Part shown: positions 6,779 to 11,716 of the stretch, piece after piece
Layout: every line of letters starts with the position of its first letter
Position numbering within the stretch: the stretch's first letter is position 1
DNA from: an uncultured Parabacteroides sp.
GTDB lineage: Bacteria; Bacteroidota; Bacteroidia; Bacteroidales; Tannerellaceae
Direction of reading: 5' to 3'
Length of the DNA stretch: 11,716 nucleotides
NCBI GenBank assembly: GCA_937890135.1
Contig: CALBYC010000202.1
Location: forward strand, 1 to 11,716
The notes under the pieces: generated by a model
Seen by the model: only the letters and a program-made list of their open reading frames with translations
Databases searched by the model: none
Told to the model about the DNA's origin: nothing
Translations under genes and position numbers: made by a program

Positions 6779-9037
6779 TCACTCTTTTTGGAATTTCTTG
6801 CTTACCTTGAGGAGGTTGCAGCTGAAATTGACGATGTTGGTGGTCTCTTGCAGGATGTTCAGGTAAATCATGCTGACTTTCGTGCTTCCGCTCTGTCCTT
6901 GGATGCGTTTGAGCTCTTCCTTCTTCAGTCGGGTCAGTTCGTTTTGCAACCGCGTGGACTCTTCGATGGTGGCATTCATCCCGATGTAATCGTTGTTCTC
7001 GATTTGTGCCGAGATGTTCTCCAGGTAAGCGATGATTTGCGCTTCCACTTCCCCGTAGTCTTTCCGTTGGATTTCGTCCAATGGCCTGAAGTTGTTGTCT
7101 ATATGCTGTTTGCACGGTTCGACCAGGCGGCGGATGCTGAAGATGATTTCACTGGCGAAGTCGTTCCCCTGGTAGTAATAGAGTCCTTTGTCGATGGCGA
7201 TGGTGCGGTCCAGCTGGGTGATGCCTAACGTGCCGACCCGTTTGACCTGCTTGAGGTGCACTTTCTTCTCTTCGATGTCGCCCATTACCTTCTTGAGCTC
7301 CTTCAAATTCTCTTTTTCAAACCCGTCTATCGATTGTTGCAAGGCCATCGCTGCGAAACGGATGTCGTCCTTCAGTTCGTCGCGGCTGTGCTGGCGGAAC
7401 AGTTCCAACGCTTCCCGTGTGTTGTGCGTGTTGCGCAACTGGCTGGCGGTTTGGTTGACTTCCTCTTTCAATGCCTCCTTCCTCATCTTCTTTTTATAGA
7501 TGATCTGGCTGCGCACCAGCGAGAAGATGGCGAGGACGATCATGGCGATGACGGCCGGAGTGCCTCCTGCGTAGATGAGCAATGTGACGATGAAGCAGAT
7601 GGTGAAGGCTGCCCCGGCCGTGATGAACCAGCCGCCGATGACGGACAGCACGCCCGTGATGCGGTATACGGCGCTTTCACGTCCCCATGCGCGGTCTGCC
7701 AAAGAGCTTCCCATCGCTACCATGAAGGCCACGTAGGTGGTGGACAATGGCAACTTGAGCGATGTGCCCAATGCGATCAGGAGTCCGGACAGGACCACGT
7801 TCACCGAGGCGCGCACCAAGTCGAATGCCGCCCCGTTTTCCAATATCATTTCGTTCTTGTTGAACCGGCTTTCCACCCAGTCTTTTACCGGGATGGGGAT
7901 GACGTGCGTGACGGTCTTCGCCAGGTTCATGCAGGCGCGTACCAGGACGCGTGCGACGGGGGATGTCCCGAAATTCTCTTCTCCCTCGGACTGGCGTGCC
8001 AGGTCCACGGATGTCTTTACCACATTCTGCGCTTTCTTGGAGGTAAGCAGGGCGATGACCATGACGATGCCGGCTCCCAACAGGAAGTACCAGGGGGTTT
8101 TTGCCGAGCTTTGCAGGGAGGTCATCAGGAAAGTGTCCGGCGCCACGGTCCCGTGTTGCGCCATGAAGTCGCTGTAGGCGGAATAGCCTGCCAAGGGGAC
8201 TCCGATGAAGTTCACCAGGTCGTTGCCGGCGAAGGCCAGGGCCAGGGCGAACGTACCCATCAGCACGATGACTTTGAATACGTTGACATGCAGCCAGTGG
8301 AGGAGTTGCATGAGGATGGTGAATCCGACGAAGCAGTACAGGACGACGGTCCCCGTATGGCTCAGGACGTAATCGGCGAAGCTGCCGGAGAAAATGGGGC
8401 TGGACTTCAGCCCTTTTATCAGCATGAAATAGATGATGGAGGTGGCGGCGATTCCGCCGAAGACCCCGATGAAGTATTTGGCTGTCTTTTTATAGTTGAA
8501 CGTGAAAATCAGGCGGGAGATGTACTGGACCACCATGCCGAAGAAAAAGGCGATGGCCACGGACAGGAAGATGCCTAATATGACCGTCAGGGCCTTGTCG
8601 GTGTTCATCAGGTGGCCGAGTTCCAACAGGCCTTGCGAGTCGTTGATGATTTTCACCAAGGAGTAGGCGACGGTTCCACCCAAAAGCTCGAAGACCAGGG
8701 AGACGGTCGTCGAGGTGGGCATTCCCAAGGAGTTGAATACGTCCAGCACCACGACGTCGGTCAGCATCACGGCGACCAGGATGCACATGATTTCCGAAAA
8801 ATAGAAATACTGTGGTTGGTAGATGCCGTGGCGGGCGATGTCCATCATTCCGTTGGAGAGGGACGCGCCGACCAATATGCCGGTGGCTGCGACTATCATG
8901 ATTACCCGGAACGAGGCGGCTTTGGAGCCGATGGAGGCGTTCAGGAAGTTGACTGCGTCGTTGCTGACTCCGACGGAGAGGTCGAAAATGGCCAGAATGC
9001 CAAGGAATACCACTAAGAATAGGTAGAATGTTTCCAT
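6779..9037 (-). CDS. PiT-family inorganic phosphate transporter with C-terminal PhoU/DUF47-like domain
   Basis: A 752-residue inner-membrane protein. PiT permeases take up phosphate (often as a metal-phosphate complex) with a cation. Both internally duplicated PiT signatures are present: GVSNDAVN (23-30) and FAGNDLVN (269-276), each GxxND-like with the essential Asn-Asp. The second signature of each half also shows as MPTSTT (106-111) and LPLSTT (429-434). About ten hydrophobic segments span residues 1-510. A basic stretch (515-520) then leads to about 230 soluble, helical, charged residues to the end, resembling PhoU/DUF47 proteins that partner PiT permeases elsewhere. The tail is strongly predicted to be cytosolic. 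A promoter candidate lies 28 bases upstream and no terminator is obvious downstream. The ion used and whether the tail gates transport are unknown. Confidence 0.92.
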   Translation of the reverse strand: METFYLFLVVFLGILAIFDLSVGVSNDAVNFLNASIGSKAASFRVIMIVAATGILVGASLSNGMMDIARHGIYQPQYFYFSEIMCILVAVMLTDVVVLDVFNSLGMPTSTTVSLVFELLGGTVAYSLVKIINDSQGLLELGHLMNTDKALTVILGIFLSVAIAFFFGMVVQYISRLIFTFNYKKTAKYFIGVFGGIAATSIIYFMLIKGLKSSPIFSGSFADYVLSHTGTVVLYCFVGFTILMQLLHWLHVNVFKVIVLMGTFALALAFAGNDLVNFIGVPLAGYSAYSDFMAQHGTVAPDTFLMTSLQSSAKTPWYFLLGAGIVMVIALLTSKKAQNVVKTSVDLARQSEGEENFGTSPVARVLVRACMNLAKTVTHVIPIPVKDWVESRFNKNEMILENGAAFDLVRASVNVVLSGLLIALGTSLKLPLSTTYVAFMVAMGSSLADRAWGRESAVYRITGVLSVIGGWFITAGAAFTICFIVTLLIYAGGTPAVIAMIVLAIFSLVRSQIIYKKKMRKEALKEEVNQTASQLRNTHNTREALELFRQHSRDELKDDIRFAAMALQQSIDGFEKENLKELKKVMGDIEEKKVHLKQVKRVGTLGITQLDRTIAIDKGLYYYQGNDFASEIIFSIRRLVEPCKQHIDNNFRPLDEIQRKDYGEVEAQIIAYLENISAQIENNDYIGMNATIEESTRLQNELTRLKKEELKRIQGQSGSTKVSMIYLNILQETTNIVNFSCNLLKVSKKFQKE

Positions 9038-9064
9038 ATTTTGAAAGCTATTTTATTATACTTG

Positions 9065-9094
9065 CAAAGTACGTTCGATTTTGTTTCGGGCAAA
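9065..9094 (-). promoter_or_regulatory. Candidate promoter of the phosphate permease gene
   Basis: On the minus strand: TTTG (9091-9094), 19 bases, TACTTTG (9065-9071). The -35-like box and spacing are right, but the -7 box is one base shorter than TAnnTTTG. It would give a leader of about 22 nt. I see no Pho-box-like direct repeat, and phosphate control cannot be read from the sequence. Confidence 0.5.
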
Positions 9095-9129
9095 TGACAC
9101 AGATGTTACAATGCCGTTACGGATTCCTC

Positions 9130-9168
9130 GGGCCTGCCCGCGGCCTTGGGGTGGTTGCGGGCTGGCCC
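9130..9168. repeat. GC-rich imperfect palindrome between the GH36 and PiT genes
   Basis: Twelve-base arms (GGGCCTGCCCGC at 9130-9141 and GCGGGCTGGCCC at 9157-9168) pair except at one central position, with a 15-base loop. The surrounding gap (about 9120-9204) is unusually G+C-rich for a Bacteroidales intergenic region. No T-run follows on either strand, so it is not a standard intrinsic terminator, though it could slow or end transcription leaving the GH36 gene. It might also be a dispersed palindromic unit or a protein-binding site. Confidence 0.45.
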
Positions 9169-9204
9169 GGGGGGATGGGGCTTCGTTGTCGGACCGCCGC
9201 CCCG

Positions 9205-11406
9205 TTATTGTGCGGTCAATTCAAACACGCGGCTGTTGGTGGCGCGGGTGGTGAAGACGCGCAGTCCTACTTTCATCAGGTAGTCGCCCGAATAGACTTG
9301 CCCGTTGCCTCGGAACGTGGATGTCTTGCCTGGCATCAGGTTGATTTCTTCCACCTTGTACATCTTGTCGGGGTCCAGGCCTTGCAGGCGTACCGGGTAC
9401 AGGTCTTCGGCGAAGCGGGGATGGATGTCGTAGGCATACAGGACGGCCTTCGACTTGTCGGCTCCCACGCTCATCACGGAGGTATGGTTTCCTTCGTACG
9501 GGGAGACCAGGCGGTAGAAGTCGCCGTCCAGTATGGCGGGTTTCAGGCGGTTATAGTTCCGGATGGCTTCCTGGCAGAACTTCAGGTCGTCGGCTGCCAT
9601 CTCCTGGAGGCCGATGTCGAAGCCCAGCTTGCACATCATCGCCACGTCGAGGCGGAACTTGACGGATGTCCTGGGGTTCCAGTTGGTGACGTGGGCGCAG
9701 ATGGCCTTCATCGGGAAGAACTGCGAGAACCCCCATTGGATGTAAAGGCGTTCGACGGGGTCGGTGTCGTCGCTTGCCCAGAACTCCGTGAAGTATTTCA
9801 ACGCCCCGTAGTCGCAACGGGCGCCGCCGCCCGAGCACAGCATCATCATCAGTTTCGGGTATTTCGCCTGGATGCGGTCCAATACATTATATAGTCCGCG
9901 GACATAGTCCACGTAGATGTGTTCCTGCTTCTCTTTCAGGTAAGGGGAGTAGATGTTGGTGATGGGGCTGTTGCAATCCCATTTGAAGAAGGCGATTTCC
10001 GGGTTCTCGGTCAGCAGGTTGTCCACGACGCCGAACACGAAGTCCTGCACCTCGGGGTTGGCCAGGTCCAGCACCAGCTGGTTGCGGTAGTAGTAGGTCT
10101 TGCGGTTGGGTAGCTTGATGATCCAGTCCGGGTGCTTCTCCGCCAGCTCGCTCTTGGGGTTGACCATTTCAGGCTCGATCCAGATGCCGAACTTCACCCC
10201 GGCCTTCTTTGCCTCCTTCACCAGGAAGGGGACGCCGTGCGGCAGCTTGCTTTTCATGGCCTGCCAGTCCCCCAGCCCGGCATGGTCGTCGTTGCGCGGG
10301 TACTTGTTGCCGAACCAGCCGTCGTCCAGGAGGAACATGTCCACGCCCAGGTTCTTCGCTTCGCCCATGAGGGTGCTCAATATCTTCTCGTCGAACTTGA
10401 AGCTCGTGTTTTCCCAGTTGTTCAGCAGGGTCATGCGGTCCCCCTTGCCGTCCTTCAGCTGGTAGTTGCGCGCCCATGCGTGGAGGTTGCGGCTGGCTTG
10501 TCCTTTCCCCTCCGTGCTGCGGGTGAAGATGAACTCCGGGGTCTGGAACGGGACGCCTGCCGGCAGTTCGTAATTGGAGGCGTAGGGGTTGATGCCGGAG
10601 ATGACCCGCAGGTTGCCGATGTTGTCCACCTCGAACGTGAAGCGGTAGTTCCCCGTCCAGGCGATGGTGCCCAGCACGACCTCGCCCTGGTGCTCTTGCG
10701 CCGGTTGGTTCATGCCCAGCTCGAAGAAGGGGTACATGTGCATGGCGGCGCGGGTGCCCAGCTTGGTGTCCAATATCTTCTTGCCGTATTGCAGCTGCTG
10801 CGTCGTCATGTTCATCTCTTTCGCCCAGTCGCCGTTGAACTCGGTCAAGTAGTAGGAGGGGCGTTCGAAGTAGATGATGGAGGAGGCGTAACGGCCCAGC
10901 ACGACGGGTTTCTTCTCCTGGTGGCTGATTTCGGTCCATGTCTTGATGACGTTCTCCTTCTTGAAGGCCATGTAGTGCAGCACCACCTGCAAGGGGTACT
11001 GGTCATCCTTCAGCGTGATGACGGTCTCGGTCGCGTTGCCGTCAATCTCTTTCTGCTCGGACGAGACATACGTCAATATCGTGCTCATGTTGCCGTCGGC
11101 GTGCTTGACCATCAGCGCCGGCTCGAAATAGTCCTCCGCTCCGGAAGTCATGTAGATTTCCCATCCGCGCTGGCCCGCGCTGCCGTCAGACCCCATCTTG
11201 GCAAAGGGGGAGAGGTGCTTGATATCCGCCTCGTTCTTCAGTTTGTCGCCTAAATAGACTTGGTATAGCCTCCCGTTGGGGGCGGTGCTGTAAATCAGGT
11301 CCGTCTCGTCGGTCGATATACGGATGACCTTCTCGCCTGTTCCGGCCTGTGCGGCCAGGTTGAATCCGGCGAGAAGCAGCATTAAAAGAGTCCAATACTT
11401 CTTCAT
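9205..11406 (-). CDS. Secreted alpha-galactosidase, glycoside hydrolase family 36
   Basis: A 733-residue GH36 enzyme that releases terminal alpha-galactose from oligosaccharides such as melibiose and raffinose or from galactosylated polymers. A signal peptide (1-21, hydrophobic core LLMLLLAGF, likely cut after AQA) sends it to the periplasm or beyond; no lipobox is seen. A beta-rich N-terminal domain (about 30-320) precedes the catalytic barrel (about 325-640) with FLLDDGWFG (358-366), GIWIEPEMV (407-415), FFKWDCN (473-479) with nucleophile Asp477, MLCSGGGARCDYG (522-534) and WASDDTDPVERLYIQ (543-557) with acid/base Asp546, then a C-terminal beta domain. All expected catalytic motifs are intact and the length is normal. 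No SusC/SusD pair, regulator or other glycosidase is in the window, so it is not visibly part of a polysaccharide-utilisation locus. Substrate preference within GH36 is not predictable here. Confidence 0.93.
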   Translation of the reverse strand: MKKYWTLLMLLLAGFNLAAQAGTGEKVIRISTDETDLIYSTAPNGRLYQVYLGDKLKNEADIKHLSPFAKMGSDGSAGQRGWEIYMTSGAEDYFEPALMVKHADGNMSTILTYVSSEQKEIDGNATETVITLKDDQYPLQVVLHYMAFKKENVIKTWTEISHQEKKPVVLGRYASSIIYFERPSYYLTEFNGDWAKEMNMTTQQLQYGKKILDTKLGTRAAMHMYPFFELGMNQPAQEHQGEVVLGTIAWTGNYRFTFEVDNIGNLRVISGINPYASNYELPAGVPFQTPEFIFTRSTEGKGQASRNLHAWARNYQLKDGKGDRMTLLNNWENTSFKFDEKILSTLMGEAKNLGVDMFLLDDGWFGNKYPRNDDHAGLGDWQAMKSKLPHGVPFLVKEAKKAGVKFGIWIEPEMVNPKSELAEKHPDWIIKLPNRKTYYYRNQLVLDLANPEVQDFVFGVVDNLLTENPEIAFFKWDCNSPITNIYSPYLKEKQEHIYVDYVRGLYNVLDRIQAKYPKLMMMLCSGGGARCDYGALKYFTEFWASDDTDPVERLYIQWGFSQFFPMKAICAHVTNWNPRTSVKFRLDVAMMCKLGFDIGLQEMAADDLKFCQEAIRNYNRLKPAILDGDFYRLVSPYEGNHTSVMSVGADKSKAVLYAYDIHPRFAEDLYPVRLQGLDPDKMYKVEEINLMPGKTSTFRGNGQVYSGDYLMKVGLRVFTTRATNSRVFELTAQ

Positions 11407-11427
11407 GATATAAAATGGATTTGATAT

Positions 11428-11553
11428 TTACGCTTGCAAAATTAAGCAAAAAAGTTCTTGCGGGATATTCTTGCCTCTCTTTTTGTGTATGACGAGGGCT
11501 GCGACGGGGGATTGGGGGATGATAAGTCCTTTGTAATAAGGACTTATGGACAT
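11428..11553 (-). CDS. Possible 41-codon leader ORF (doubtful)
   Basis: An ATG at 11551-11553 opens a frame beginning MSISPYYKGLIIPQSP and ending LFCLILQA, with a TAA at 11428-11430, 21 bases before the GH36 ATG. It would be translated from the predicted long GH36 leader. Its first codons lie in the inverted repeat at 11522-11547 and its last ones cover a TAATTTTG box. I see no ribosome-binding site and recognise no family. It could be an upstream regulatory ORF or chance. Confidence 0.2.
   Translation of the reverse strand: MSISPYYKGLIIPQSPVAALVIHKKRGKNIPQELFCLILQA
11437..11444 (-). promoter_or_regulatory. Candidate proximal -7 box for the GH36 gene
   Basis: TAATTTTG on the minus strand matches TAnnTTTG and would give a leader of about 25 nt, similar to other genes in the window. 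No TTTG lies 19-21 bases upstream. It would be an alternative to the distal promoter at 11602-11632, perhaps an activator-dependent one. Confidence 0.3.
11522..11547. repeat. Perfect 10-base inverted repeat in the GH36 upstream region
   Basis: Arms ATAAGTCCTT (11522-11531) and AAGGACTTAT (11538-11547) surround the 6-base spacer TGTAAT. The symmetry and size fit a dimeric regulator's operator. In RNA they would form a stable 10-bp hairpin within the predicted GH36 leader. There is no adjoining T-run, so it is not an ordinary terminator. Confidence 0.6.
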
Positions 11554-11557
11554 GGAC

Positions 11558-11589
11558 TGCTGCAAAAAAACGCACCTTTTTTTGCAGCA
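11558..11589. repeat. Perfect 13-base-arm hairpin just inside the predicted GH36 transcript
   Basis: Arms TGCTGCAAAAAAA (11558-11570) and TTTTTTTGCAGCA (11577-11589) flank the 6-base loop CGCACC. On the minus-strand transcript the hairpin would begin within about ten bases of the predicted 5' end. The inner seven pairs are all A-T and the outer six are G+C-rich. With no T-run after the stem, it looks more like a 5'-end RNA structure than a terminator. Confidence 0.6.
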
Positions 11590-11601
11590 ACTTTCCAATT
11601 G

Positions 11602-11632
11602 CAAAAGTACAACCTTTTTCATCACCACCAAA
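11602..11632 (-). promoter_or_regulatory. Distal promoter upstream of the GH36 gene
   Basis: On the minus strand: TTTG (11629-11632), 19 bases, TACTTTTG (11602-11609). Both boxes fit the Bacteroidetes consensus exactly. Transcription would start near 11596 and run leftward through two hairpins before the alpha-galactosidase ATG at 11406, giving a leader of about 190 nt. It could instead drive a short non-coding RNA that ends before the gene. Confidence 0.7.
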
Positions 11633-11716
11633 TTTATTTATGTTTTTTTTCATCTCCCTACCTGTAGAGTCCAACAACAAGTGCAAAATTAAGGAAAGTG
11701 CATGAAGAATCTATTC

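Larger units (their letters stand above)
11407..11716. other. 310-bp non-coding region upstream of the GH36 gene
   Basis: No convincing full-length gene lies here. It holds, on the minus strand, a complete promoter (11602-11632), two further TAnnTTTG matches (TAATTTTG at 11437-11444 and 11684-11691), a 13-base-arm hairpin, a 10-base-arm inverted repeat and a 41-codon ORF. At the right edge, an ATG at 11702 on the plus strand opens a reading frame preceded by AAGGAAAG and cut by the window after five codons. That could be a divergent gene, but five codons do not prove it. Confidence 0.6.

Noticed and set aside
5774..8578. Two long plus-strand open frames (484 and 440 codons) opposite the U32 and PiT genes
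   Set aside because: They lie antisense to well-supported genes, have low-complexity His/Asp/Val-rich translations, and match no family. They are explained by codon bias of the real genes.
11186..11686. 166-codon minus-strand ORF across the GH36 start, including an ATG after GGTAGGGAG
   Set aside because: It runs through both hairpins and into the GH36 signal-peptide region in another frame, and its translation is basic and unstructured. The ribosome-site-like sequence looks accidental.
1..11716. A novel defence, mobile or biosynthetic system
   Set aside because: Every sizeable gene belongs to a known family with intact motifs, mostly housekeeping. There are no transposase, integrase, toxin-antitoxin, CRISPR or nuclease-helicase features. 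The only unexplained parts are the intergenic structures reported as findings.

Overview
This window looks like chromosomal DNA of a Bacteroidales bacterium, probably Bacteroides or a close relative. The evidence is the protein sequences (a Bacteroidetes-style FabI, a PiT phosphate transporter with a long cytosolic tail, an OadA/OadG sodium-pump pair) and several promoters of the Bacteroidetes primary sigma-factor type (TTTG, 19-20 bases, TAnnTTTG). The genus is an inference. All nine recognisable genes lie on the minus strand, so transcription runs from high to low coordinates.

Right to left: a 310-bp non-coding region (11407-11716) holds a well-formed minus-strand promoter and two perfect inverted repeats. 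It feeds a secreted GH36 alpha-galactosidase (9205-11406). A GC-rich intergenic palindrome follows, then a PiT-family phosphate permease fused to a PhoU/DUF47-like domain (6779-9037). Next is a tightly coupled three-gene operon with a strong promoter: a U32 peptidase-family protein (probably TrhP-like tRNA hydroxylation), a hotdog acyl-CoA thioesterase and dprA. fabI follows with its own promoter. Then comes a two-gene unit of a YciO/Sua5-family protein and an endonuclease/exonuclease/phosphatase lipoprotein, closed by an intrinsic terminator at 1291-1329. Last is oadG followed by the N-terminal 285 codons of a carboxyltransferase (oadA-like), cut by the left edge.

Most content is housekeeping: fatty-acid elongation, tRNA modification, DNA uptake or recombination, phosphate import and sodium-coupled decarboxylation. 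The GH36 gene adds galactoside breakdown but has no SusC/SusD genes beside it in the window. I found no mobile element, CRISPR array, tRNA, rRNA or defence island, and nothing that makes a convincing new multi-gene system. The least explained stretch is the GH36 leader: about 190 nt with two stem-loops and a 41-codon ORF, while the three other genes whose promoters have both boxes have leaders of only about 15-25 nt.
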